The notes under the pieces are model-generated. The model did not search any database. It was not told where the DNA came from and saw only the letters and a list, made by a program, of their open reading frames with translations. A stretch of 64,000 nt of DNA, taken from contig KB308694.1 of assembly GCA_000328365.1 (NCBI GenBank), positions 23,444 through 87,443 of the forward strand, written 5' to 3'. Position 1 is the first letter of the stretch, and every line of letters begins with the position of its first letter. The DNA comes from Capitella teleta (taxonomy: Eukaryota; Annelida; Polychaeta; Capitellidae). Shown one piece after another: positions 26,101 through 36,965 of this stretch. The translations under genes were made by a program, and so were the position numbers.

Positions 26101-29100
26101 ATTACTCACTCCCAACAGACAAAATAAATTTGGATCCACATGCCAATAAGCAGATAACTCTCCTGAGACTCATTTAAGTCAAGCAACACAACAGAGATTA
26201 AATGAAAGAGGGAAGACAAATTGGCCATGAAAACTACAAGCCACTGGCATAGGTTATTGCGTGCACGCACGTGTCTTAGGAGTAGAAACTTGATTAATTT
26301 CTCAACATCTTCATTCAGTTTTATTCCTGCCCACCATTAATCGTATGGTTCCCAACTGTAAGCAATCACCCAATGCCAGAATGGCCAAGGCTAGAGTGAT
26401 CCGCAATCCATTTACATTCAGGGCACAGCCTGAGCAATGTATAGCCATGCTTTAATGGCTTTCTGCTCAGCTGTCTAAAAATTGCCCCCTCATAGGTCAA
26501 TCTAGTACTATCTATAGTGTCACCAATCCCTCGGCAACACTCGGCACTTAAAGGTTAGCGGTTTAGTGGTGGATTTGGATGTTATCAGAGCTTGGGCCCA
26601 AAAAAAATACTTGCATAAAGTGGTGTCGATTTCAGTCGCGAAATGTCTCCTATTGTGTGTCCTGGCACGATTCGATGCATGGTTTTGAAATAGTCCAATG
26701 CATTTGCTGATTCGTTGGTTCGTGTACTTTGTCAATTGTTATTTTGCGAAATCCTATCAAATCCGATGATGCATTACCGCTGGGTTTTGTCGCTTTGATT
26801 TCAGACTCGATTGGAATACATTGCTTCTTGGAATGCCTTTGGTAACAGTATCTGCTTGCTATGACGTAACCGACGTGCGTCAGATGATGGAGCGTAATGT
26901 TGCCCTATTAAGGCTACTATATAGAACAAAGCTTAATCCTCAGACAACTTATTACTATCAGTTGGGTGCATCAAGGCGTTTTGCTATGCACTATACTGTG
27001 TTGATTTAAAGAACACTTAATGTGAAATGTTCAAGCGTATTTCGGACATACAATGAGTGGGACTGTTGTCTTCTAGAACAAAGCTCCGCCGTTTTAGTAT
27101 CCAATCCAATTTTGGTGAACACTTAGTATGTTGTACTTTTGTCTAATTCCAAGCTCGTAGTGATGAGCAAATTCCAGAATATTCGCTTTCTGCACTGCTT
27201 GAACCGCACGCATCTCCTGTCCGAAATCAAATCTGACCCTTTCGCTTTATTCCAGTTTTAAGCCCCCCCAAAAAAGGCGAATCGGAAATCTGTGCAAAGT
27301 TAGCAGGAAGTCAAGAGAGAGAAAAAAAATGCGTGATTCCAGAACTCGTTAGAACAAAAGGAGATTTTGCCTTCACGTGAACAACGAACTCCGCGGGCCA
27401 GTTCCGTCTGTGAGGAACTCGTGAATTATGAAAAAAAGGGTTTGATTAATAAACACCTGTTTTCTCAGGTGTCTCCCTAGTCGTTGCCTCATCCTCGGGC
27501 GGACTGTACTTATCCACCAATGAAACAAATGTCTTCAGTCCAATCTGCTCCTACAGGTTGCCTGTGATGAATTTATTATTTCAATGGATGCTAAAAATAT
27601 TTTGATGAGAGATTATATTAGTTGTACTTCCGGTATTATTTCTATGCATGGTGGGCTCTCGGCACCTGCCCGATAATAGCTGCCACCCACACGACCTGTT
27701 CCCACTTGGAGTTGGCCTATTAATATCGACTAGAGTACTGATATCGGAAGCACGCAGCTTGTCCAAGGCGCAATTGATTAGTTTCAGAGCATGTTCCTTC
27801 CTTTGAAGTCACGTAGATGAGTTAAGTATCTATTGTTCTTTGGTTGCAAATTAACCAGGTCTAATGTTCTGTCTCCTGTCATTCGTGCTGTTTTCATGTT
27901 TGCTAATTAAATGGATCGTGGCGCCTATTCTTACAATGCGGCATTCGTCTCTGTCAAATCTACGAACAAAAACCCCTCCATTGAAAGCGCAGGTAATTTC
28001 CGAGCGTGATTAATGCGCATGATATTCACCAAGAACAGCGCAATGAAGAGGACACCTTCCGCAGAAACACTCATTCTCATCTCCAACGTAGAAGCAGAAC
28101 AAACAAAAAACAAACAAAAAAGTCTACTAAACTCCAAAGTGCTCTTGCATTCGCCATATCAGGTATACTGCGAGTGTACTATGCCCAATAGTTAGTTTAT
28201 GCATCAGAAAACATTCCCTGTGTAGTCCACCCAGATATCTTGACCTTAGGGCATTTTCGCACCAACCTTGCACGGATCCGTCCACCTTGCTGCAAGGGGA
28301 CAGCGAGAGATTCCAATTAACATTTGCGGCGGAGCTCTGGTCGCGTTTGATTACCTGCTTGATAACATCAAGCGGCGCTCACCTGGGCTTCGAAAGGTAG
28401 TAGTGGGTCGACAGCAAGAGACGGCCATGGCTCACACAATTAGTATCTAATGTGGCCAACGGTGTTGGGTGTCAGCGTCTCTCTTATCCAGGCATCTTTA
28501 TATGCTTCATGCCATCTTTCGCAGTTACATTAAAAACACGCGTGCAGCTTACGCGTAACTTTGTAGTACTCGTCACGTGTTGGTTATAACAATAATAATA
28601 ATGACTGATCTCGGGTAGCGCACTTCAGAGATAACGGTACACCACGCCGTGAGAATACAAACAAGTTTCGGGGAAGGCAGTGGCAACATATCCCTGTATC
28701 AGTGCCATGTTTTTGAGATTGCTCCCTTATATTGAATATATCAACATCTGAAATCAATTATATTGTCTGCACAAGCCATTATACCACCCTAAACGCGTGC
28801 AAACATCCAAAGCCAAGGAAATTAGCGGGGCTATAAATATGCGTAATTATCTTACCTTTGGTCGTAAAAAAATCGCATATCATTGAAACACGTACGTCTT
28901 TGGCTGATCTTTGATTGGGCCAATCAGGGAGCGGCATTCTCAAAACATGAAATCACGGGATAAATGATAAGCCTCATACGATGACGCTTACTTACCTGTC
29001 AGTACATGTTTGCAGATTGGTGCATGGGCGTCAGACACGACCCTCTGCTAATTGCAGCAAAATTGAGCGCTCGCTGTTCAATCTATCCTCACAAAAAAAA

Positions 29101-32100
29101 CTTTCGAAATCTCATTTTCAGACAACTCAAACCTTTAAAAAGTATAATGCGTGTCCATAATACAGGTTGGGGTACTTACTAATCAGACAAGTGGCGTCCA
29201 TTATACGCTTCGTCTTCCTCCTCCTCCTTCCTTTCCTCCTCCTACTCCTACTCCTTGATCTAGGGTCGACAGGTGGGCCTCCCGTTTCAGGAAGTGACAT
29301 GAATACGACCGGATTATCCGCCAAGCAAAGTTTCGCCAAGATATGGACATTACCCTCCGAAACAAAAACATCACTTCGCTGCCAAGCAACTACAAACATT
29401 TAGGGGTCCGTGAATCGGGTTTCACTTACACTCCATTAGAATTATGCGGATTGCCATTCAGATATTTCGCTTTAAGCGTTACCATGGCAACCAACTTTAG
29501 CAACACGTGCTGCCGCTATACGCCGATTGAGATAAAGGGGTGGAATGTGGCTCTGGAATTGAGTGGAGAACGATCGCATTTTGCTTAAAACCTCCGCATC
29601 AGGCTTCGGACTGGGCATAAATCTGCAGCTTGGTTCTGCGTTCTGCCCGATGCCTTTGTCTTGGAAGGCATAAAAGTCAACGAGGACACGCTGTCATAGC
29701 AACAATTTCATCCGTAGCAAGTGGCTCATTTAACACGAGTGAATAAAACGCCTTGTTGTATTCTTCCGTGTGTATTGGCCCATGGCATCTGCAAGGAGAT
29801 GTGCTTCTTTGTGTGCTGTTATTCCCAATTAAAATCGCTCTATGATCTTATGGTGACCTTTAGCATCTTACTCTATTGTGAAATTATCACCTCATGCTGT
29901 GCACGCTGGGCATAACTTCAATCAATTATCTGAGGCCAGGTACCAAAATATAACTGCCCCCTCTGGAAGGCAATCACCTCAAGCATTTCTGTTCCGTTAT
30001 CTACGTTCAGTTGCCCATGGCGCAAGACATATGAACTAAAGATTATAAAGTAACACAAATAACTTAATTAATTGAATGTTTTGATTTTCTGGGTAAAAAT
30101 TACATTCAAATATAAAAGTTCATTAATGAACTCCTCGGTCTCAAATCCAATCTCTCTTTTAGGCCCAAATCCTATTTCATGATATTTCACTCTTGGTTGT
30201 ATGTTTCAGTATCGTCAGTTTCTGCTGAATATAGTGTACACTATGCATTCAGCGAATTTAATTTGATTTAATTTAATAATTTGGTGAGAAATGACGTCAA
30301 CCTTGGGATTAAATTACTTCATCCTTGATAAATTACATCAAATTTGAGGACATTCAGAAAGGATGGCCTGGTCCATAACATTATGCTAGAAACACCGTTC
30401 CTAGGTGTGGCGTTTCCAGATTGATAAATCATACTTATAATGCGCATCAATATTCGAGAAATTGTGTTTTCTATTCATGCAGTATTTAGAATTAGGTCAC
30501 TTTAAAGGCTAATTTATTCGACCTCTTTTTTTCGTTCACGACGCTGACTAATCAGAGGCGGCATTTCTGGCGCACTCGATTAATCCGTGGCAGCTGAGCG
30601 AACGAACGAGCCCAGAAAATGTTGAATGCAAAAATGCAACATAATCTACGATAGGTCGAGGATTTATGTTGTTAATCGGACGTTAGAGCCGATCTGGGAG
30701 CCGTCTCTATTGTTGTTCCCTCTTCAGAAACAAATGTCTCCTCGGCATGTTGCAACCTTCGGTTCTCAACCCCAAAGCCCGGAAATTACCCTAAATTGAC
30801 CTCGGAATATCCTTTATGATTGGCCACTACAACTTTCGTCACCATTAGGGTATAATGACCGCTGAATAGGAGTCCATAGCCATCTCACGTAGGAACCTTT
30901 TCCTTCCTTTCAAATAGCTTGTCGTATTTGCTGGTCGGAGCAGACCCCCGCCCCCACCGGAGGCGCACGCCGGTCATTGCTGCCTAAATGACCATTAAGT
31001 AAAGTAGAGCACCAGACCCGGAAGAGGGATCGGGATATAACTTGTCCATCTCATAGGTCACTGGGATTAACATTGGACAAGTGAGTATCCGCTGTGGAGG
31101 ACCCAAAAATGCGAGTGGTATCAAATGTTGAACGCACAATTACTGACTCTACAACTGACTTTCAATCTTTGACGTTTCAACGTTTCTTTCACAGGCGAGA
31201 GTTTGATGTGTTCAGTATGCTCGACGGACGCTGATGGAATGTCGTGCTACAGTAACCCTCCTCCGCCCAGGGAATGCCCCATGGCGCTATCATGTGCTAA
31301 TCTGATGAAAAGTGATAAAGGTGAGAATTGTTTCTTTGTCTGCAATCGGGTTTAAAGAAACCTTTTTTTTTTTCCGAAGCGTCTTCCATGTTTATTCATT
31401 GTGGTGTATTTAGTGTAGTTGGAGTATTAGCGGAATTAGAGAATCATTTACACTAATTGGATTATTCGATTTATTGAAGGGCAGAGTAAAGGGAGAGACA
31501 GTTCCACTATTGCAAGAAATTTACGATTCAAATATATAAAAATGTCATAAAGTACCAATTTCAGCGTGAACCCATGCTTTCGAACAAATGAAAAGCAAAA
31601 ACATTTAATTTTAGCCCAATGTCCATCTTGACTCTTGAGTAACCCCATACACTCAATGACTGACAAATTGGTTCTATAAGTTTCGCCCTAAACCAAAAAC
31701 GGTAACATTTTAACACAAAAACCAAGTATAATATACAAAAGTGGAACAGTGAAGAGACAAAGAGAAAAACTCCTCTTCAAAGAGCAGTGATTCTTGTGCC
31801 AGGAAGCAGACGTCAAAATTAGGCAGAAAAAAAAATTAATAGGTCGGCCGGACGCGCAAGACCACTTGGTGTGGTTGGTTACCTGTCACGCGATTCGGAA
31901 CGTGATTAGCATAAAGGGGGAAGGGATACTTTGGGGTTTGATATCAGAGTCTGTGAAGCATTTAACCACAATGTGAAACGTAATCAAACGCACTAGGTAG
32001 ATCTCTTGGTAGATTTTGGTGACGCGGAGATTCGACCGTCTGGTCAGTGGTTCGCCTTGGGATTCGTTTCCTCTTCTAAATCGATCGGAGAACTCGAGCA

Positions 32101-32433
32101 GCGTCGACTTGAACACGTTCCTTTCGTTGATTCTTTTGAAGTTGCACGCGTGATTAGAGGCAATGGGAAATGTTCATCTGGCGCGGATATTTCTTCGGGC
32201 TTGGCGCACGTTTTCCTGTCACTGAGACAAATAACGCGGTTTCTTATTTTTGTTACCTTTCCACAGGCAGGCTCAACGGATTCATGAGGACTTGTTTGAT
32301 GGTTATGCAGAACGACAGATGTTTCTTCATCGGAAGAGAGCGAGTATGCATCACAGCTTGTTCGAAGGACGGCTGCAACTCAAACTCGTATCAACAACAT
32401 CATTTGCTGGATCTTCTGAGGAAGCGGAAGTGA
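10195..32433 (+). CDS. Secreted three-finger (Ly6/uPAR-type) protein, three-exon model
   Basis: Joining 10195-10258, 31195-31320 and 32267-32433 gives a 118-residue open frame. Both introns are phase 1 with GT-AG borders. Residues 1-22 are a signal peptide (MGLLQLSFLAAVSS, then a hydrophobic stretch ending in G). The rest holds ten cysteines in Ly6 order: CSVC, four single cysteines, then RTC, DRC, CITAC and a closing GCN, the family's hallmark Asn after the last Cys. Ly6 proteins are disulfide-bonded three-finger folds acting at the cell surface or outside it. No hydrophobic GPI-anchor tail follows; the end is LLRKRK. The stop TGA overlaps a good donor (GGAA then GTGAGTACC), so a further 3' exon is possible. 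The Cys exons are the firm part. The link to a signal exon 21 kb upstream is inference from phase and sequence. Confidence 0.55.
11544..11675. repeat. Purine-only tract, (GAAA/GCAA)n
   Basis: About 130 bp made of AAGCAAGAAAG-type units. The complementary strand is a long pyrimidine tract. Confidence 0.9.
16949..17166. repeat. CA-rich compound microsatellite
   Basis: About 220 bp of (CA)n broken by CCAT and CTC variants that repeat as larger units (CACACCATCACCATCACAC). Confidence 0.95.
18588..18826. repeat. Polypyrimidine tract, CTCCTA/CTTC units
   Basis: About 240 bp nearly free of purines on the plus strand, with TCCTAC hexamers repeated in the middle. Such tracts can adopt triplex (H-DNA) structure. 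Confidence 0.9.
19104..19129. repeat. Short (TGTGA)n tandem
   Basis: Four to five units of the pentamer TGATG. Confidence 0.9.
20148..20177. repeat. Thirty-base T run
   Basis: Uninterrupted T homopolymer. It could be the reverse of a poly(A) tail, but no retrocopy is recognised on its left side. Confidence 0.9.
22204..22239. repeat. Four copies of a 9-mer
   Basis: Perfect tandem GCAAAATAG repeated four times. Confidence 0.95.
22311..22364. repeat. Poly-C and (CA)n tract
   Basis: C runs alternate with CA repeats for about 50 bp. Confidence 0.9.
23452..23780 (+). pseudogene. 3' end of a possible retrocopy or terminal exon
   Basis: About 60 open codons read like real protein (for example SLIRDIIDSNFQSPLLTRDE and YILEDVCIH before the stop near 23645). 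They are followed by T-rich sequence and a GAAATAAATGATGAATGAAT end that contains AATAAA. There is no start codon and the left border is abrupt, as in a 5'-truncated LINE or processed copy. The family was not recognised. Confidence 0.3.
24369..24421. repeat. 53-bp inverted repeat
   Basis: CTCGAAAACCCTCCAT and the inverted ATGGAGGGTTTTTGAG flank a second pairing of AATGAGTG with CACTCATT. There is almost no loop. Confidence 0.8.
25735..25805. repeat. 71-bp repeat, copy 1, hairpin-forming
   Basis: Nearly identical to 26410-26480. The core 25750-25799 folds on itself: ACAGCCTGAGCA pairs with TGCTCAGCTGT, one C bulged. The inner stem is imperfect in this copy. Confidence 0.85.
26410..26480. repeat. 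71-bp repeat, copy 2, hairpin-forming
   Basis: Second copy of the unit at 25735-25805 in the same orientation. Here the inner stem AGCCAT with ATGGCT is perfect as well, so the structure looks better kept than the loop. Confidence 0.85.
31195..31320 (+). CDS. Exon 2 of three-finger protein model
   Basis: A strong acceptor (CGTTTCTTTCACAG) and donor (GATAAAG then GTGAGAATT) frame 126 bp, phase 1 to phase 1. It encodes ESLMCSVCSTDADGMSCYSN and then three further Cys-bearing segments (REC, LSC), the first finger of a Ly6 fold. Confidence 0.65.
32267..32433 (+). CDS. Exon 3 of three-finger protein model
   Basis: The acceptor is CTTTCCACAG. In the phase set by exon 2 it encodes RLNGFMRTC, DRCFFIGRERVCITAC and SKDGCN, the end of a Ly6 domain, then 18 polar residues to TGA. 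The same bases are open in a second frame (from 32250), but only this frame carries the family cysteines. A donor overlaps the stop. Confidence 0.65.
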
Positions 32434-33345
32434 GTACCACTTCCGGTGCGCCCCATGGACGATGAACACAAATCAACGAAACACGTTTTTCCTTCAATTC
32501 TCTTTCTGATTCATTGAAAGTTTTGACCAACCCAGAAAAAGAATCTAAAAATCTTATAACTCTATTGTGTGAATTGAATACATATCAAAATAAACTTAAT
32601 AAATATATTGAATTAAACTATAATTGGATTTTTTTTTTTTTTTTTTTTTGCCTTTCTCAAGTTCAAAATTCCCCAAAACCTTCTTCTTGCTATCCTGTCT
32701 CAACCAGAGTAACTCGTTACGTAATAGAGCGCAAATAAAATTATTAAAAAAATCCAATCGTCCGATTGTTTGTACCTTTGGTATGGACTCCTGTGTTTGT
32801 TGTTATTGAAACCCAAGTATGGGGAGATAGGCCGACGTCCCATCTTGTTTGTAAAAGCTAACCTCCGTGTCTATGCGTGTGACCATGTTAGAACATGTGT
32901 GAGCATCACACCCTTGAATCTATAGCCGTCGTTGCGCATAAGTAAATTGCTATGTTGATACAAATTCATTTCATGTGTAATATACATGCACGTGCCCAAA
33001 ATTAGTCCTGTTCGTGGAAAGGCTGATGCAATGCTCAAACCTTTGTAAACTGAAATACGGAACTTTAACCCAAAAAAGGGAAAGTTCACACGTTATATAA
33101 TATATAGCATCCAGTCGCAGCATTTTATCCTTGCGTTGTCATATTTGGGCAATTTCGATCCCTCGCTCCGAAGATCTGCGACAATTAATCTCTTACACAC
33201 GTAGCTTGCATAGCGTTATCTGTTCTCAATATTATTCTGCTCTGGTGTTCTCTTTATCTGTTGTCAATATTTGGCGTGGAATTAACTGGAATTCGGAAAG
33301 CAATAAGTTCCAATAACACCGCGAAGGTGTTTCCTATTGACAAAC
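32434..33345. other. Gene-free stretch
   Basis: AT-rich with a T run at 32629-32649. Nothing recognised. Confidence 0.5.
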
Positions 33346-33411
33346 GGGGGGGGGGGGATANNNNNNNNNNNNNNNNNNNNNNNNNNNNNNNNNNNNNNNN
33401 NNNNNNNNNNT

Positions 33412-33494
<83 letters not shown>

Positions 33495-33613
33495 TTGGGT
33501 TGCATAATTAAAATGATGAAAAACGGCTTCGATTCCAGTTCATCCCCCCCAATCAATCAATCAATCAATCAATTCAATCAATCAATCAATCAATTCAATA
33601 AATCAATCAATAT

Positions 33614-33668
<55 letters not shown>
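33346..33668. repeat. Assembly gap within simple repeats
   Basis: A run of G (33346-33357) precedes 50 Ns (33361-33410, a placeholder gap). The gap is followed by (TTTA)n to 33496 and, after about 50 bp, an (AATC)n array from 33551 to 33668 with a few variant units. Confidence 0.95.
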
Positions 33669-33810
33669 TAGCAGATTTAACATGACTTAAATGAAACCCG
33701 AAGGCAAATCTTGAACGCAAAGATCAATACTAGTTCAGTGGTGAATGCAAGCGCATATTGTATGTGAAACGGGATTTTGATGTTACGGGATATTGTGTCA
33801 AAACAAGTGC

Positions 33811-33866
33811 ACAGTACACTGTACATGCGCAATACACTGCACATGCACAGTACACTATACATGCAC
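33811..33866. repeat. Three copies of an approximately 18-bp unit
   Basis: Imperfect tandem of ACAGTACACTGTACATGC with single-base differences between copies. Each unit is itself partly palindromic (GTACAC/GTGTAC-like). Confidence 0.7.
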
Positions 33867-34421
33867 GTGTGTTCACATTATACCGAGTCCTTCAATATAT
33901 TCGAATGTAGGAATTATACTCTCATTCTGCAATTGGAGGCGCTGGTCTTCGATCTTCTCTGTGTGAAACTTGGAAGATTTCGAAGTACATATTATGTGAA
34001 TTGTATATAGAGGATACAATGTGCAATGATATCCCATATAAGCAGCAATAACAACATTCGGGAAATTGAACGGCTCAATATCCAAGCAGGTAGTAAGTTA
34101 CAAAGTCATCCATATTTTCTCAAGAGCAGATAAACGTGTCTTGTTGCAAACACGGGTACATGTAATCTCCTTATAGTTCATTATTTCACCCCTTCGCCCA
34201 TTGAATCAATGCTCTACTTGCATAATACTTCAATAAAGATTACAGTCTAGTCACTTGTGGGCTAACAAAGTGGCAGCCAAAGCACGAAAACATGTCAGGA
34301 TGGGCCGAATAGAGGCTAAGTGTCGCACACTGGTGCAATGGAGTGGTCACAGACACATTACCTTAATGGCATCGTCTCTTGCATTACAAAGTAAACTAGG
34401 GATCGCCGACATGAACACGAT
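33867..34421 (-). other. Probable 3' flank or untranslated region
   Basis: This lies just downstream of the stop of the minus-strand gene. No domain is recognised. The nearest clear minus-strand AATAAA signals are in the (TTTA)n array near 33411-33496. Confidence 0.35.
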
Positions 34422-35572
34422 TCAGAAAAAGACTGGTTTCAAATCGGGAGCTTTTTCTTGAATGTTGCGTTTCTCCACTTCCACAAGACGTTTCTGGGTT
34501 TCTTGCAGAGTCTTCAGAGTTTCTATGGTGAGAAATCGTTCCCTGGGAATTCCTTGCTTCGCGAAATGAAGTTGTTCGCGCAACTTTTGATTCAATTTCT
34601 CGGCAAATTCATTGTCAGTCTCGGAAAGTGGAGTTTCAGGTCGGCCATCGTCATAAACAGCGCCGTCGTTGAGATATTTCTCGACCAAAAATTTGTTCTT
34701 CACGGGAAATTGTATCGGGGAAGAATAGTCAACAGCGTCATCTTCGAAGTGAACGTGTCGATCACTTCGACTGCTTTTGATCGTGTTGTATTTTGAATTC
34801 GACGCAGAGCTTTGATTAGCTGAGGCCATGGACCAATTGTCCAAGGGGCTTTCGTCGCTGTTTGCCACAGCGAATGAGAGACAAGATGGCGAAATGACGT
34901 CATCATATTCAAATGAGCGACAGTTGACGTTAAAGCCACTCTCATCGTAAGCATCGATGATCGATATATTCTGGACAGATCTCCTCTTTTTGTGTCGAGC
35001 AGCGCGTTTCTTCGGTGGAACAATAGCGTCGATGAACTTGGGGTCAATTTTAAAATAAAAACTTCCATCTTCATCTTCAACGATCGGGATTTTCGGCGAG
35101 GCGTCCACCGAAGATTCTGACTCAATAAATGACGTCACGATTTCTTCGTGCGATATATTCTGTTGGCCCGGGCCAAAGGTCGTAGTGAGCCGGTGTTCTC
35201 TTGGCAACGAACCACTCCTGTTTAGATTATTCAGTGTACATGGATCCAGTTTAGAGGTACCAGAGGGCAAATAGACTGCCTGGCACTGACATTTACTGGT
35301 CTGATATGGTGCGCACAATTCCTGGGATGTGGCTCCACAAATGTCACATCTGGCACTGGTTATGACTGGGTTCGGTAGACTGCAGTGTGTTGACTCGTGG
35401 AAATGTTCAGAGTTGAGCGAAGTAGGGCGGCCTGGAAGCACCAGGGAAGTGTAGTGCTGTTGAGGTGCGTTATGATTTACTGGATACCAGTAATCTGTGT
35501 AATCATAACGCATTCCGCTGTTGACCAGTTTGAAGATTTCCGGACGAGGACCTTGAGACAACCTCCACGCCT
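34422..35572 (-). CDS. Terminal exon of an unrecognised gene, about 383 codons
   Basis: The open frame runs from an acceptor (GTTGATTTCCAG, exon from 35572, phase 0) to TGA at 34422. The first ATG in frame is codon 20 (MRYDYTDYWYP), so either coding starts there or an upstream exon exists. No family was recognised. Visible features in order: a Cys cluster CDICG, with more cysteines and CQC about 20 residues on (possible metal site); an acidic patch EDEDGSFYFK; a basic cluster PPKKRAARHKKRR (possible nuclear signal); Ser-rich low-complexity sequence; VHFEDD; and a charged, helix-prone C-terminus (NQKLREQLHFAKQG, then ETLKTLQETQKRLVEVEKRN) that could form a coiled coil. It lies 1.4 kb downstream of the Echinoid-type gene on the same strand, but its phase-0 start matches none of that gene's phase-1 or phase-2 donors, so I treat it as separate. 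Confidence 0.65.
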
Positions 35573-35962
35573 GGAAATCAACAACTTTTTGTCAACGTCA
35601 TATCAATCAAGCAACTACAGAGATACGTTATGATCAGCGCTTAAAGAGATGAGGAACTGGTTGAAAGTGGAATCCACTGTGATGAGTCAAGGTTCTTAAA
35701 TAGCATTGTGTTTTGCGCAACCGACAAATGCCCATGCATAAATACTAATGTAGTTATTGCGGATGTTTTAAGTGACGTAATTAGAGGCTAGATTGTTGGC
35801 TCAAAAATTGATAAAATTAAATTAACTTGCGCTTCTGTGATTAACCTGGTGTGTTTTGAAACAGCTCCCTGAACGGGTAAGTGGACTATTTTACCTCCAG
35901 TAAATACGGCCAAATAATTATTATCTGTCCATTTTCTAACATTGAAGATAACTTTTACTCAC
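35573..35962 (-). other. Gap between possible first exon and terminal exon
   Basis: Probably an intron of the minus-strand gene. A 23-bp stretch with good splice borders lies near 35850-35880 but does not restore phase, so no exon is claimed. Confidence 0.3.
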
Positions 35963-36048
35963 CAGCTGACTGCCTTGTGGGAGGCTGTGTCCGCCAATAA
36001 CATGGCTCTTTAATGCTATACACGATATCCTTTACTGTACATTATATA
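35963..36048 (-). promoter_or_regulatory. TATA box and possible first exon of the downstream gene
   Basis: On the minus strand, TATATAA (36042-36048) is followed about 40 bases later by an ATG (36001-36003) and then a strong donor (CAGCTG then GTGAGTAAAAG, exon end 35963). This ATG would enter the 34422-35572 exon in the wrong frame and stop early, so the exon would act as an untranslated leader with a short upstream frame, or something is missing from the model. Confidence 0.3.
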
Positions 36049-36384
36049 AGGGATTGGAGTATAGTGTGGGCATGTACACATTAAAGCGAAATGTTGCTTG
36101 TTGTAGAGTTCGTCCTCCCTGTGGAGGAAGCTAAGCTCCATTTAAGAGTAATTCATGCGGAGTGGTTGGAAGTGGGATCTGCATTTATTTCAATAGAGAA
36201 ATCATAACGTATCTAAAAGGCGTTATGATATTAAGATTCAGTGTTCTTAAGATTCTCACACACATACACGTAGTGCTCTACGCGGGTGCCGAAAAATAAG
36301 CTCACTGCTCATAACACAAGACTCTGGACAAAAAGGCCAAAGAAAACATGAATAAAAAAGACAAAAATACATAAACACAATTAC

Positions 36385-36965
36385 AATAAAATAACTTTGT
36401 TTTCTTTATTATTTTGTGTACAATTCCTTATTTCCTTTCATTTCAGCTTAAAAAGCAAAATAAAAATGAAAACAGTACAAAATGAGCGTTAAAAAACGTA
36501 TTCTCAGAATTATAATATGCTCCACAATTTATGGAAAAAATATTTCTGTTTCTGTACAAAATGTATCTATTTACACGAATTTGTATGAAATGAACATGAA
36601 GAGAAAAAAGAGTGCACAGAGAAAAACATGACATGCATGCATGATGACACACATTGTGAGTGACCTTATGAACTGAAACAATATGCGAAGCAGCATTTTG
36701 ATTGTTGGTTTTCAATATAGAAATAATTAAGAGATGTTCAGGGTTCAGAGAGTGCAAAGATACCTGAGTGAAGAAGGAAATTGACATAATACTGCAACAT
36801 CTCATTCATCAGCCATACGTGGGGAAAGAGGATGAGGGGAATCTCATAACGATTGAATAATTACAACAGTAGCAGCAGTATTTGGCAGTGTGCCCAAACA
36901 TGTGGTGTCCACACGTGTGATATGTCATGAATATAACAGTCGACTAGGAGAACATCACAACACTG
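36385..36965 (-). other. ed: 3' untranslated region of the Echinoid-type gene (inferred)
   Basis: Runs from the stop codon at 36966 to just past the AATAAA at 36405-36410. It is AT-rich, and the 120-codon frame inside it (36443-36805) shows no protein-like features. Confidence 0.5.
36405..36410 (-). terminator. Polyadenylation signal AATAAA
   Basis: The minus strand reads ACAAAATAATAAAGAAAAC. It is the first canonical signal noticed downstream of the stop at 36966. Confidence 0.5.

Larger units (their letters stand above)
10259..31194 (+). other. Inferred 21-kb intron, otherwise gene-free
   Basis: Apart from the repeats listed separately, I find no convincing exon on either strand. A CpG-rich patch lies at 15820-16080, with AAGATGGCGG and an inverted CCAAT box but no usable reading frame. 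If the signal exon does not belong with the Cys exons, this stretch is intergenic. Confidence 0.4.

Noticed and set aside
29167-29280. Leu-rich stretch before a donor, as a possible signal exon for the Ly6-type gene
   Set aside because: No in-frame ATG; the stretch comes from a CTC/CTT repeat. The exon at 10195 is far better.
34700-35125. 141-codon minus-strand frame overlapping the 380-codon exon
   Set aside because: Shadow of the longer frame; Ser/Arg-rich as expected from a shifted reading.
36443-36805. 120-codon minus-strand frame
   Set aside because: Lies in the inferred 3' untranslated region, begins without supporting signals and reads as AT-rich translation.
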